The translations under genes and the position numbers were made by a program. This document shows positions 38,501 through 52,108 of a stretch of DNA of 64,000 nucleotides, piece after piece; the stretch's first letter is position 1; each line of letters begins with the position of its first letter. The notes beneath the pieces are model-generated. The model worked only from the letters and a program-made list of their open reading frames with translations, did not search any database and was not told where the DNA came from. The DNA comes from Cyanoderma ruficeps (taxonomy: Eukaryota > Chordata > Aves > Passeriformes > Timaliidae): assembly GCA_008694505.1 (NCBI GenBank), contig VZDJ01000594.1, positions 5,920,086 through 5,984,085 of the forward strand. The letters are read 5' to 3'.

Positions 38501-40412
38501 GAACTGGTGGTACTGCAGTGGGCAGAGAGAACTTTGTCACTGATTTCAAAGGCTCAAAAAAGCAAAGAGGAGGAAGTTAATCAAAGATCAGTTCCCAGAA
38601 CTATTAGCTCTGGCTCTGACCACAGAGGTCATTGCACTGCCAGTTTTCTTTCTTCATCATCTCTCAGTCAGGTCTGTACTCACCTTTACAAGAGGAGTGA
38701 GTTGTGTAAAACACAGTGTAAGATAAGCCTGAAATATCAAAGCCTTTCCATTTAATGTCAGCCTCTGTTTTTCCTTTAGGTGACAAGGTTAAAGGGGAAT
38801 CTCAAAACTCCAATGACTTTCCTTTCTTTCCTGTTAACTAAAACGCCACTATTTAAGAACTAAGTGTCTGACCCACATAACAAAGCTTATTAATAATCAT
38901 TTTGTGAACAGGGCTCTGTAATATTTTTCCTAAGTATCAGAAATTAATTTGATATTAATTATGTGATTCCAAGGTCATAGTAAAATCTTTTGCTTGTGTA
39001 TAATTAGTATTTCTTTCTACCACTAGGGACAGTAAATGAGATAGAGCAAAGGAAGATTTCTGCAGCTTGATTTGTATTCACTCCTACCAGCTCTAGCCCT
39101 GTCTGTCTTTGATTTTAGTGGAGTTACTGTTGATGAATAATAGTGAGTATTATACTTTGCAAAACACCTGTGAACAAATTTGTGGCCATTCTAATCCAGC
39201 ACTTTGCAAACATCTGGACCAAAGGCTCAGGCTTGCAGACTCTTAAGCACAGAAGCATAACTTTTCATGTGAATCACCATATTGATATTTGTGAGCCAAT
39301 TTAGATGAAATATTACAGCCTTTACACAACACTCAAGATCATAATACAAGGGCAATTGGAAAGGACCATTTTGTTAAGCCAGGAACCTGCAGATATTTCC
39401 ACAATGAAGATCACTCGTTAAATATTCCTGGGGGAGGTGAGGCACTGTGGCCTAAACCAGTCTCACTCTGTGAAGGTAAAGGGACAATCTTGGCTTCTCA
39501 GTTATGGGGATCTGTGGGGGTTTTCTCAGAACTCCAGCACTCACCCTGCCTACAGGTAACTTCTGCTGGGCTACAGCTCCTGTTAATATCCATACAGCTT
39601 TCATCTGCTCTCTGCAGAGGAGTAAGTAGCTAGTAAGAGAGATTTGCTTTTTTTTTTTTTGCATTTAGAGGAACATGTTATCAGACTTCCTGGCATGTTC
39701 AGGCTTACCTTGAAAGCTCTTACACGAGGGAATTTGTAATATTTTAGACTGAGTTTTCTGAACTTTGTGTTACAGTGTGCAGAGAATTACACCTTAATTT
39801 TGAGTAACCATTACAATGGTCATTGCAAAGAATTTAATTCAGTGAACGGAATTCAGTAGAATTACTGCACAAAGAGGGATTCTTAGAACCAAAACCAGTT
39901 TGGGATTCTTGGGGAGCAAACTTCCCAGAGGTTTACATTGAATTCTTTTAAATATGGTACTGTTTGCTTTGGATCAGGCCTCTCATCAGGATTAACTGCA
40001 GGTCACATGTAAAAAGCAAGTAAACAAAATGAAAAAGAGAGATTTCTAAATGGATGAGGGTTCTTAAATATCTTTTTGGTACCTCCTGGGTTCTGGGGAT
40101 TTAACTTAAAGACCTCTCATTCTTCTTTGCTCTCTTTTCTGTTTGGTGATCCTGAGGAGTTTTTTATGCATTCCGTGCTTTTGTAGAAATTATGGAGACC
40201 CTGGGCCACATGGTGATGGTCCATTTGATGTTTTCTTGGCACACAAACATGTTTTCTGCAGTTCTTTCATTAATAGTGTGCTTGACTCACCTTACGTCAC
40301 TTCGAGTTCTGCACTGACCCAACATTTAAAATCTACATTTAAAATAAAACTTCCCTATAGGTCACTGTAATACATCTGCCCATGTATAATCTGGAGGGGG
40401 CATGCATAGCAG

Positions 40413-40447
40413 AGGGAATTATTAGAATGTCCAGGGAATTATTAGAA
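40413..40447. repeat. Direct repeat, 15-bp unit at 20-bp period
   Basis: AGGGAATTATTAGAA occurs exactly at 40413-40427 and again at 40433-40447, separated by TGTCC. Confidence 0.9.
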
Positions 40448-40939
40448 ACAGCTGACTGCTCTGTGTTTGTCCTTGTCATCTAATATTTGCAAATAGTGTG
40501 GGATTAAAAAAAACCCAACAAATGAACTCCTCTGCTTTGTTGCCTCAAAAGCTGCACAAGCCCAAATTATGTTTGTTATGTGATGAGAGACCATTACCAA
40601 CCAAAAAGGATCCATTTATCTTTAGAAAACAATATTTTGATCCATGTTTGGTGAAAATTGTATTAAAGGCTGAAATGCAGTCTCTTTTGTTTTCATGGAT
40701 TGATGTTGGTCAGTGCCATGTCAGTTTGGAACGCAGTGAATATTAGGCTGATAGAATTATTAAAATGTCTGTTATATGATACTGGCTTTTTTAAATTTTA
40801 TTGTAGTATGTTTGTTTTGCCAATAAATTTATTCTAGCACAGAGCATATCAACCAGCTTCTAATAGAGAATTCAATGGCAGGTACTAAAGTCCCAAACTC
40901 CTGAAATACTTAATGGTTTGGTGGGTGATTTGGGGGGTC

Positions 40940-40975
40940 TTTGTTTTGTTTTGTTTTTGGGGTTTTTTTGTTTTG
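40940..40975. repeat. G/T low-complexity tract
   Basis: The tract consists of TTTTG units followed by gggg and a poly-T run, with only T and G on the + strand. Confidence 0.9.
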
Positions 40976-42938
40976 AAAGATTCACTGGCTCGGTACTGAA
41001 GATTTGATAGATCTGGAGGAACAAAATGTACAGACAGGTGTGCACCTGCTTCATTGAAATTTAAATTAGTCACGAATTGTCAGGAATGAAATCAGCTCTT
41101 TCTGTCAGGAGTGTCTTGTGGAATTTCCCACAGAAATGCAGTTGCAATTGCCTCTGGTGAAGTGAATGTTTTTTGAAAGAACTGAAATCTTGACGCAGTC
41201 AGAAGGTTGCCTATAATGTATATTTAATTGCCATCGTGGAGGCCAATTTGCTTTTATGTATTTGGAGGCATATTTTATGGTTAATTTGTTTTTCACTGTA
41301 CAGAAACTCCAAGCATTCCCTTCTCAGTCCCCACATAAAATCCTTGATGAGGAGGTGCCCAGGGAGCTCCTTGGAGCTCAGGAGGAAATCAGGCTGCCTC
41401 ATCTGTGGGCTGAGGTTTTGAGTGGTCACTATTTCATGTTCTACTGAAGCCTCTAGCACCCCAATTTCTACTCTTTCTCCCTGTCAAGGATTTCTAGTTC
41501 TGGGCAGCCATTCAGCCACACGCTGCTGTTTTTCATTTCAAAGAGCTTTTCTAACCATCCTCTCTTGTTTTGTTTCACCCATTTCTGTAACCTGTGCTTG
41601 AGCTGGAGGATTGTGGCTGTAGTTCTTAGACTTTCTCGCTGAGAGACTAAAACACAGGCTTTGATTAGCTTTAAAGGTTTGTTGTCTCTAGGATGTGTCT
41701 CTAAACACTTAAATTCCACCTAGTCTGTGGATGCTTATCTGTTCTGTAGTAGGAAGGGTAGATGTAAATGCTTGAGCCCGTGACTACTTTTCAGTAAAAT
41801 ATTGTCATTTAGAATCGAGCAAATTCTTTCACCTTAAACTAAATAGCAGTAGAGTGCATTTTAATGGATTAACAATCAGCTGATTGACAGACCTTAAAAT
41901 GTTCCTCTCAGTGGGAAGTTAAAATGTCTTGAGAATGGTTTGAATGGGGCTCCCGGTGAGGGAGCTCTGGGTCCTGCACTAGCCAGTTTGTTCAATAGTG
42001 AGCTCAGAGAATCTCTGCTGCTAAAATTTCCTGTAAATGATGCTAAGATCCTCATGAGAGTAAAAATAATGTGTATATCTATGTCATACAGAGAAACAGT
42101 ATATGCACTCCGACAGCATTTTGTATTTCTTTTATTACTAATACCTGTAGTCTTAGGAAAGAAATAATTGCGCTGCAGTCATCCTGCTGTGTTGTATTCT
42201 AGAAACCAGTGACTCTGAGTCAGGTTCACCTGTGATGATGAGCAAGGACATGTGAGTTTCCAGTGTGATGTTCTGGCAAAAAAAACAGCTCAGGGAAATG
42301 GAACCAGCACGCAGTTCCTGCAGCTGTTGAGCAGGAGTAGCAGCAGAGAGGTGACTTCCAGCTCAGGATGTGGAATTGGCAGGTTCAGTACAGGAATACT
42401 GTTTCCAGTTGAGATGCACCCAGCTTTGGAAGCATTTTTGAGGTGAGACAGAGGATGGAATTTAAAATCTTTAAAGAGAAGATGGATTAAAAAATTGGAT
42501 TCCCTGTGTTTAGGAAGTAGTTGGGGGCTTTCAGGATCACAGTTTTTGCTTCAGGTCCTAAGGAATTGAACACATTTATTTGGAAGACTGAAGGGTCAGT
42601 TCTTCTTCATTCAATGACCCAAAAGAAGTTGATTACACTCTTGTGAAAATTCGTCCATCTCCACCACCAAGTGAAGCCTTTTTTATTGCGTTATTGTGTC
42701 ACATTTTGACAACTAAATAATTCCGAACACTATTCTCCCAGAGAAGGAGAAAAGAAAATGATTGGCGTCTCTCTATCGACTAAGTGCAGAGCACATTAAA
42801 GTTATAGATAACTTTTGTACAAGTTACTGAAAGTGGAAGGATCATTCAGGAAATGTTGCCAGTAGCTCGGTGTGCTGAAAGGCAAGGGTGCAGGAGCATA
42901 GCATAACCAAGTGACCTGCCATAAATTTTGTGTTCTTT

Positions 42939-42979
42939 AAAAAAAAAAACACAAAAAAAACCCCCAAACCAAAAAACAA
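42939..42979. repeat. A/C low-complexity tract
   Basis: A long A run is interrupted by C and then CCCCC, followed by AAACC units. It is the complement in composition of the G/T tracts elsewhere, so it is oriented opposite to them. Confidence 0.9.
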
Positions 42980-45479
42980 GCACTTGTGCACTGTGTTGTT
43001 GTTATTGTTGTAACTCACATGCTGATTATGTCTTCGGATTGACTAAAGACTTCGTGGGTTAATCAGGATGTTAAAGTATCGAGGTACGTTTTGTGGTTGT
43101 CAGAATACATCCCCTTCAGTTCACATGTTTACTGTGCCCACACTTGGGCAAGGCTCATGCTGTGAATGTCTCTTCTCTGAAGACTTTGACTGAATGAGTG
43201 AAGGAGAATGAGGAGAAGAAACTTGTGCCTTGTCTTTATTCAGGTTCTTTATATCTGTGAACTTTTTTCCTAAGACAAGGAACAATTGAATTGTTTTTTG
43301 TTCCTCTAAGACTTGGCTATTCTTTGCAGTGTGCACCGAAAACTGCTGCTTGTTTTTTGTTACTGAAAGATCTGGGTTGTTGAATAGCTGTCAGACTTGC
43401 TTTTATCCTATAACATCTTCTCAGGGATTTGAAAGTGCAGTTTGACATGTAGGGAGAAAAATCTAAAACCTCACTTTCAACTGTTTCTTTCTATTTTTCA
43501 TGTTCCTAGAATGGCTTTGTTTTTTCTCTTTTTTTCTCAAATCATAACAGCCATGCAGAATGTTTCTGTTTAGGCTCAGTCTGTATATTTGTGTGCTAGA
43601 GTATTGCAGTGACAATCAATAGCCAGTCTAAAGGTGCCCGTGGGCAGAGTCAAACCACAGAAAAGGTGTGATCTCATGCCAAGGGACCCACACAGAACTC
43701 TTGTGGCTGCTTGGCTGAAATCTCACGGCATTGCTCCCAATTCTGCTTGGGGAAGGCACCTTTTCATCTTGCATGTTTGCAGGTGTTGTGTTGTTGCTCT
43801 TCATGGGAGTTAACCACATACCTGGGCCACTGTCTGAGAGCCAGAAGCTCAGCTTGGGTCAGCCATGCTCTATTGAATCTGCAGGTTTCTGAAGAAACTA
43901 GAAAAAACCCCAGAAACTTCTATATGCAGTACACTCTGCTGTAGTGCTGGCATGTGAAAATCTTTCTTCAGACTAATCTTAGTGCTGGAGTTCGAAGATG
44001 ATAGCGGACATCTTAACAGAGATCAAGAATTCCTAATTTGGGATAACCAGCTACTTAAACTTGGAATTCTCTTCTAATATCAGTCTGCAGTGTATAGAGG
44101 CTGGGCTGAAATCTGATTATTGGAAACCTCCCAATTGCAAACTCCTCCCTCGTCTGTGGTGTTGCACACTGAAATGACAGGGTTACATAAGTTTGTGTCT
44201 TGGAAGGACAGAACAAGTGACAAAGACAAGAAGTAACAAAAGATATGTCTAAGCTGAGACATAAACTTGAGAAATTAGCACCAGTGCATAGAAAATATTT
44301 TGCTCTAAAGAGTGAAATTCACTTCTACAGGAATAAGGCAGACAGCAGAAGTGCTGCTTAAAATATATTTAAAACACGCTTATAAATTCTGCATAGCGGT
44401 TCTGCCAGCACCCAGAACACAGGTAAACATCACCTGTATTTCCAACAAAGGACTGTCAATTTTTCACCAGATTCTTCTTTTTAAAGTACATCTTGGGGGT
44501 TTAATTGGTAGATTAAACCCACTCAAACTGCAAGATTTGATCTGGCATGGTTACTGTTTGTATCTTCAAAAATAAAACCCCTATAAATAAAAGGCACATC
44601 CAGAGCTCATGTAAATTTGCATAGTGTCAATTAAGTTAATGATAGCATTATAGTGATTTATATTACTGATGTAATTGAGTTATTTATTTTTATCTTTGTA
44701 CCTTTAAGTTGGCAGAGAGAGGGTTTTTTTTTTTTGAACTGTGATTGCAGAAGTTCTTAAATGTCAGTGGAACTAATAACATAAGATCATCATCTTAGAT
44801 TATCATAGTGTTTTAAATATTGCAAAATCTAGAGCTTTGAACATGACAGTTGCAGAAGTGTTTGGAAGCAAAGATGTTGGCTCTTCCTTTTTAAAAACTC
44901 CAAAGCCAAATCAATAACTATCTAGAGCTCCAACCTGAATCAGTCTCTGTTGATTAGGTGAAATTACCCTGGCATTGAAACCAATTGGAATTGCTGAAAA
45001 CTCTGTTTTGTTCTTCTGTTGGTTGCTGTTAAAAGTCTGTCTCAATGGCTTCTGTCAGAATTGAAGTGTATCCCCACTAGTGATGATAAAGTAGATTTCA
45101 CTGCTAGTGAGGGACTAAGTGATGGATATTTAGGAGTGAAGCATGCCCTGATAACTAATGTCTTCCCCCTTTTCCAGCTTGGAATACATCATTTGAGGGG
45201 GAACTGAAATTGAAAGAGGCATAAATTTGTGGGAGAGATACATATGGGGATGAAAGGAATTTGCTGTACTTTTTCTTGAGCCTCTGGAGATGGTAGAGGA
45301 AATTATTTATTATTCATGACAATTTTGCAATCAAAGCTGACGGCAGTAAAAGATGTGATTAATAGACTATTCCTTAAGCAGATCACCAATAGGAATAAAC
45401 AGATAATGTGTAGGAGGTATTCCCATCTGCACATATGTATTAAATATTATTGAAAATTACATTTTTCTTTGTCTCTGCT

Positions 45480-46140
45480 TCAGCTGTGTGTCGAATAATA
45501 AAACTTAGCCCTCCTTGAGCTCCTACCTCAAGCGTCCCTATTTCTATGTGTGCGCTCGATCACGGCAATACTGACATTATTGTTATTGATACTGTGCTTG
45601 GTGTGATTGATCTTAGCCCACTTATCCCTATTGCTCAGAGTGAATAGGATTTCAGCTGTGCTCAGAATAGTTGTATTCCCTCCCAGTTTGTGATTCCGTG
45701 CACGTTTGAGTGACATAACAGCGGCTTTATCCGAGCACGCTGTAGTTCAGCAGGCGTTATCATGGGTGGATCATGATGGCTTTGCATCTTATTTTTTGTG
45801 ACACAAAGCTGGTAGGGAGAAACATAACAAGAGCGGTCGTTGTGAACAACTGCTGGGCTCTTGTGCAGACAAATGGCAAGAGCCACCACGGTTCCCTGCC
45901 CTTCCATGCTGCAGCGCCAGCATAAATCACCATGACGATTGGGATAATTGCTGGTGGCCATGATGGCCCACATTATGACACCCTGAGATTTCGGGTCTCC
46001 CACAGTTTTTTTGGAAGGCAAAGATAATTCTGCAGATAGCTCAGGAAAGGTGGTTTTTTTCTCTGCTTGTTCTGGTAGCTGAAGCTGCACGGGGTAATTG
46101 TTCTTGGGAATCCGTGCGTAAAGCGGTGTTACCTTTTTAA
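45480..46140. promoter_or_regulatory. CpG-enriched intronic block, candidate conserved regulatory element
   Basis: About 20 CpG dinucleotides can be counted by eye between roughly 45530 and 46130. Most intronic stretches of this size here have only a few. The block also holds an unusually long minus-strand open frame (45662-46090, 142 codons, no recognisable domain) and TAAT-type and ATTGTT-type homeobox/SOX-like cores (attattgttattgat near 45577). A near-palindrome with the arms GGCCAT and ATGGCC lies at 45956-45968. CpG retention suggests low germline methylation or selection, both common for enhancers. The function is inference; no promoter signature such as a clear TATA box or initiator context was found. 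Confidence 0.35.
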
Positions 46141-46201
46141 TGTCCCAAAATTGGCTCTTTGAATAGCGGTGAGCTTGTAACGTTTACAGCTCTGTGACAG
46201 C

Positions 46202-46224
46202 TGCTGTTGTAGGATACAACAGCA
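46202..46224. repeat. Perfect inverted repeat (10-bp arms, 3-nt loop)
   Basis: TGCTGTTGTA at 46202-46211 is followed by GGA and then by its exact reverse complement TACAACAGCA at 46215-46224. It lies about 60 bp beyond the CpG-enriched block. It could form a tight hairpin in RNA or a cruciform in DNA. It is too short for a microRNA precursor, and no function is claimed. Confidence 0.9.
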
Positions 46225-49200
46225 CTATTTTATCCCATATAGGAAGATCATTTTCATTATGGCAGCAAAAACCTGCTAAATAACAATCTTTGTAACATAA
46301 TTGCCTTCCCCACAGCAAGTCAGAAAGTGGAATATATAAGGACAGGTTTTGAGGCAAAGAGCATTGCTGCTTGCAGACTTTATCCTTGCAAAATGTAAGA
46401 GCTAAGTCTGTATCAGGAGGCCATTCTTAACTCAAATGTCCTTTCAAATCTTTCTGTGCCTTTCCACATTGTCGTGGGACTGTCCTTGGAAATACTGAGC
46501 ATTCAGTTCTCACTGTCTGCCTGCTCTCAGAAGTACTCCATCATTTGTGGTGATTCTGTATCTAATGTACAGATACCAACTTTACTTCTCCATGTTCATG
46601 GCCATTTTAATATATCACAGCTGAAGCTATGCCTGAGACCTTGGTCATTATTCATTCTTCTTTATTCATACTCAAAACCAGGTGATGATCACGCCTGGAA
46701 GTGGAATTAAGTGATGTTCTTTCAGCCTGCAAATCCAGAGAAAGAGCAGAGCATACTGTGCAGCCAACATTTTTGAGAAGGCGTTATTGCTAGAAACAAA
46801 AGTAACATGAATTATTTACCTAGAAATATTAAACTGGCTTGAGATCACTGCTGGAAATAGAGGGAGTTCTGGGCCTTGTGAATCATTCATGAAGCTTTAT
46901 TTAACAGACTTCTTTTTGTCTTCGCAGATCACTGAGTTGTATTTTATAACTTTCAGGATGTTTCTTTGGGTTTCATTTTGCTTATAATAGGTAGGGTTTT
47001 TTTCAATGCTTTGTAAGGAAGCACAGATCAGCAAAGTTATATTTTTATGTTTGCTTTCTTCACACATCAGGAGGTATGGAAAGGGGCAAGGTGTTGTGGG
47101 GAAGGATGATTCTACTTGATCATATATTTGATCCCATGTTTGCAGGCACTGGGAGCTGAGGCACCCCCAAAACTGAATTAAAACATTCATGGATAGAATG
47201 GCCTTTAGCTACTCCTGAGGTTTACTCGGCGGCTCTCACAACCTAAAGTGCTCTAATGTTTACTTATTTTTTCAGGCGATTGTATTAAAAATACAGCTTA
47301 ATATAGCCAGAAATTTATTTTCCTATATGTGAATATTTACACTCTTAACATTTGGAGATGCCCTAGCTAATGCTGATTCTTTAATATTAAAACGTGGGCT
47401 TCTAATGCTATTCTTGGGACTTCTTAATCTTTAATATTTCAAAGTCTGAAAGGAATAGAATTCCTTACTGCAGGAATAAAAGGAAGAAACTCATGAGTTA
47501 CTTTGGAGCCCCAATGCAAACACTCAGTGCTTGATGTGGTGTCACGATAAGCAGTGGGGCTTTTCCTCACAAATACTCTTCTAAAGGAAATGAGGTAAAA
47601 CGAGGGGGGGGAAAAAAAAGGGAAGCCTAGCTGTATTTAAAGAAAAGAAGATAAATGCAAGAAATAGCAAAACCTCTCAATTCAGAGAAGAGTCCTCCTC
47701 TTCCCCCTGATGAAAGAAGAGTTAGAACTGCTACTTGTCAGGAGAAGCAGAGGAACTACAGATCACAATGACATCCTGAGTCTTGCTCGTGAACAGGGGG
47801 TGTGTATGACAAAGAAGCACACTGAAAAAACACTTGAATGGTACTTAGAGGCAGCCTACCTCCAGAACAGCTCATCCTGTGAAAAATACACAGCCCAGCA
47901 GGTATAATTATACAATGTTTCTTTACATTTCTTACAAAATCTCTGGTGGTAAGAGAGATTTCTCAGGAATACTGCTCTTTTCAAATATACAATTAATAAA
48001 AAGCATACAACAGCCAAGATCTGTTGGTGGTAGTCAGAGGATTTACCTGTTTGTAGCACAAGTCAGATAATTTTTGTATTCAATCTGACTTCTTGGTGCT
48101 GGAAATGATACATTTGTAAAGAAAAAAAACAAAACTAATGAATAAAATGGATTCTTCTACTGGGTAGACTTTCTCTACTTTGTGCCTAAGATTTTTCTAC
48201 CAACACATATCAAGACAAATCAATCAATTTATCTATAAAGGAAGAGGAGAATATAAGTGACCTGCAGAACCTTTGCATCCCCAGGGAGGGAATGGAAAAA
48301 AAAATCTAAACAATAATTAATTTCTGCTGATAGTTTTAATTGTTTCTACTCCCCTGTTAACCTACAACAGTAGTTGAAGTAGAGAAAAGAGTGGCTCTTA
48401 GTTCTCTACTGCTTGCCCAGCTGGGGGCTTGTGGCGGTACATATCACTGAAGCAAGGGGCCTTTAATCATCCAAATTAGAAAGGGAATATATTCACCCAT
48501 ATAACTCCTTCTAAAAGAAGTTTGTTAGTATCAAATGTGTATACAATACTATATGTACTTATGGCGCCTGTGGAAATGCACCGATTTTTATCCTAAAGTT
48601 AATATTGGATTTCATAATAGAATTTGCTTTAGAGCATCTCCAGAGAGGAATATAAATTGTATTTCTGCATTCACTGTATGCATGGAGTTGCCATCTCTAT
48701 GAGTTCCTTTTTCATCTTCAATAAGATTGAGACAATTAGAGGGAGAAGTAGGATTGCTGCAGCACCTGTGTGACTGGAGCCTGTCTGGAAGCCTTTCCTT
48801 TCACAGCACTGATTGATCCCAGACATAACAGCAGTTCTCAGTTCTTTTTGAAGAGCTGCACATAGTTAAAGCAAGGTTTGGCTGCTGTGGGTGCTGAAGT
48901 GATGGTGTTTTGTCCTTTCTGATATCACTATGAAGCTTGCTCCTTTTCAGCTAAAAACCTGACTGAATGTTTTGCCATAGCAGCTGAACTGAAAAAAGAC
49001 AGAGGGAAGTATATGCATTTATGTAAAAATGCTGGTTGTGGGTCAGCTCAGTACTGAGATGCTTAAGGGTTTTTGTCGAATGGGGAAGCTGTGAGGTAAA
49101 TGAGGCTTTAAGTTATCTTGAAAAAATGTAAAGGTTTGAATCGCAGAGTGTTTTAGGAGCAATTAATGGAACAAGAAGGAAAACAAAGTTGTTTTCTATT

Positions 49201-51044
49201 TTGTAGTGTTTCTAACATTTTTTTAGAGATGTGGCAAACCTCTTTTCAGTTCAATCAATCTGGAAAGTCCCACACAAACAGGGACAGGTTATCTGTAGGG
49301 TCAGATCCTACTTCCTACAACTTGGCTTAGAGCCATTGTGATCGCCACTGAGGTCATTTGAACCTGATTTTGTGCTCACTTGGGTGACAGTGCCATCTGT
49401 CATGTCAAAAGGCACAGTGGTAAAACATCTCCAGCTGAAGCACACAGCTTGAGCTCTCTTTTCAAAAGCTGATCTAAGTGATTTTATTTTCCTCTTCCCT
49501 TTCTCCAAAATACTTAACTCTCCTAATGATCAATATCTTAGTGTGGTTCACCCAGTTCCAAGGGGCCTCTGGCTTCTGCCACTGAGGTAATGTCTCTCTT
49601 AAAACTAGAAAGTAATCCTTTGGAGGAATTAATGAAATCTTCTAGCTATAGATCTATGGAATTTATTGTATAGCTCTTATTTTGCACAGCTTTTTCAGAC
49701 TACTCTCTGCAGCCTTTCTGCAATATCAGTTAATATTGATAGAAGTTAAAGGTGCAGGAATCTTCAGTGATCACATGTCTAGAGAAAAGTCAGGTGTTTC
49801 CTCTCTCTGTTAAAAAAATCATTAAAAATAGGTCATCATTAAAATGAAACCCAGGAGTTTAATGTACTTTATAGTGGCACTGCTTCTGTTACGCTCAGTG
49901 CTAAGATCACTGTTTTTCAAATTTGTGGAAGAAGTGCTAATGTTATATATGCTGTATATGCTATAAAATGTACTTTTTCCCATTAAAAGAAATACCACAG
50001 GCTAACATGACTGATAGGCAATATCACAATACAATCTACAGAGAGCAAAACCCAATTCTCTGTATCACTGGAAGGATTCAGGTATTTCAGAATTCTGAAG
50101 CTGAATTTTAAACTGTAAGCACTCATTTTCTCTCTTGGACAGCCACTGTTCCCTGCAGGTGTTGTTGAGGTGAGTGCTTAGTTAAGCTGGATGAAGTATT
50201 TTGTTTCAAAGCCAGTTTAATCTCAAAGCCCCATGTCTTTTACTTAAATAATTATAGCCTGTGCTACTGCCTCACATCAATACTGGGGCAATCTGTGCTA
50301 AGAAATACTCTGCAGTTATAAACTAGACACCAAGTAATAATGACTTATTAAAACCCTCCAAATGGCCTTTTAAAATGGGAAGTCTGTGTGGTGGCACCAC
50401 AAGCACCATATTAAATTGATTAGTATGTAGCTTTAAAAAGGCAAAATTACAATGGAGGTATTACATGTAGCACCATATAAAGTCCTGCACCTAGAATATA
50501 ATGAGGTTAAAGTCCTTGCAAGGTTACAAAAAGCCAGTGGTGGAAGTCACCCCACTGATGTGCTGTTGCTTCTGCAGGAAATTCACACTTTTGTGGCCAG
50601 AGTGGCACTGAAGTCACCAATACCTCCTGTCATTGTAGGACACGAAAGAAAGATGAGAGACTCCAAATATTTCAGAAGGCAAAGAGCATAGAAAAAAGGC
50701 TTTACTGTCTAATTCTTACTGCCTTTTATAAGGTGTTCTGATACAGACTTAACATGATTGGTGAATAGGAACGACACCTCTCTAATCCCATTGCTTAAAC
50801 TAGAGAAACAGCAAAACACCACCTGCAGAAAGATTGTTTTGAGAGAGGATAGTTGTTTGCCAAGGTTGTTTTGAGAATGAGCTTTCTTGAGAAATTTTTC
50901 CTTGGGAGAAAGTCAGCAGCTGCTAGCAGGCTAAAATCTCTCAGACCCAGAAATATCAAGCCCACAACCTCCCTTCCTGTCATTTTCCACTTTATTTCTG
51001 TCAGAGTGGCTGCTCCTTGATTCCAGGGAAAGCTCTGCACCCCG

Positions 51045-51235
51045 CTGTTTTTTCATGCTCCACGTGGAGCTGCTGTCCTTGTGCAGCCACCCCGTGCAGA
51101 GGGTCCATGACAAAGTCCCTGATTGTGCATTCAGGCTCCGACACCTCCGTCTCCGCCGAGGGTTCGCTGAGTCTGTTCCAGGATCACTCCTGACGAATGT
51201 CTGGGGCAGCCACTTAGATATCTCCTCCATCTATT
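51045..51235. promoter_or_regulatory. CpG-enriched segment with palindromic E-box, candidate regulatory element
   Basis: Nine CpGs fall between about 51045 and 51200, in contrast with the CpG-poor surroundings. The segment includes a perfect 14-bp palindrome, GCTCCACGTGGAGC (51057-51070), centred on CACGTG, the binding core of USF, MYC/MAX and CLOCK-type bHLH proteins. Overlapping frames of 60 codons (+) and 99 codons (-) show no known domain and probably reflect local GC content. Regulatory activity is inference. Confidence 0.3.
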
Positions 51236-52046
51236 GAAAAACAGCAGGATGAGGAAGGGAGGTTTGTCAGCTCGTTTTGTCTGCTGTGGATTTGAAGAGA
51301 CTGGGAAATGTTTGTCTGTAAGTATGAATTTGCTTTTGAAATCCAGGGAACTGACTTTTTACTTTGGTACCTTTTATTTGCTGTGAATTTCCTCTAACGC
51401 TCAAGCATTACCTGCACAGGTCCTTCATGAATAGCAATAACTCTTAATGCTGACCAAACGTGAATGTATTCCTGTTACATTTTATGGGAATATTTTGGGT
51501 TTGTGTATCTCTCTCTGTTTCAGGAATCACCAGCTGGTGAGCTGAAATAATCTCTTATGTCTTCTGTAATGAGAATAGTCTTTCTTAGTGTTAGTCATTT
51601 CCTCTGAGGGGGAAAGATTAATTTAAGGAATTCACTGGTGAACAGCCAGCAAGAATTTTGGCGTGTTGTCTGTAAAAGCAAGTAAATACCATTTCTTAAT
51701 TTTTTTTTTAATCTAGATCATAAATATTCATTCTGATTCTGCCACAAGCAATGCCAATTTTCTTCTGCAGCATTGTCTCCATATCTTTTCTATCTTTGTA
51801 TCAGTTAAGAGTTTATCTATTTCCTCTCATAGAAGATGCTTCCCACCAAGATGAAGAACATTTGGAAATGCAATTTGTTCCTTGAGTGTCCTTCTCTGTA
51901 AGGGCATCTCCTTCTCTTCTTCTTCTATCTCATGGTTATATAATATGACTGATAACAGCTACTGATTCTTTCCTTACAAGTGGAATATCAAAAAACTGGA
52001 TTTTGGTTTTAGTTGTTTATTTTGGGCTTCGTTGCGGATCTTGGAT

Positions 52047-52108
52047 GGGGGTTTTGTGTGTTTTTTGTGTGTGTTTTTGGTTTGTGGGTTTGTTTGTTTG
52101 TTTTTTAA
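52047..52108. repeat. G/T low-complexity tract with TG and TTTG units
   Basis: About 60 bp of only G and T on the + strand: short (TG)n runs, then GGTTTGTGGG, then TTTG repeats ending in poly-T. Confidence 0.92.

Noticed and set aside
50452..50691. 79-codon + frame with the segment YKVLHLEYNEVKVL, reminiscent of the LINE motif CKVLHLG
   Set aside because: Only one short weak resemblance, without the neighbouring collinear LINE motifs that supported the fragment at 5528-5850.
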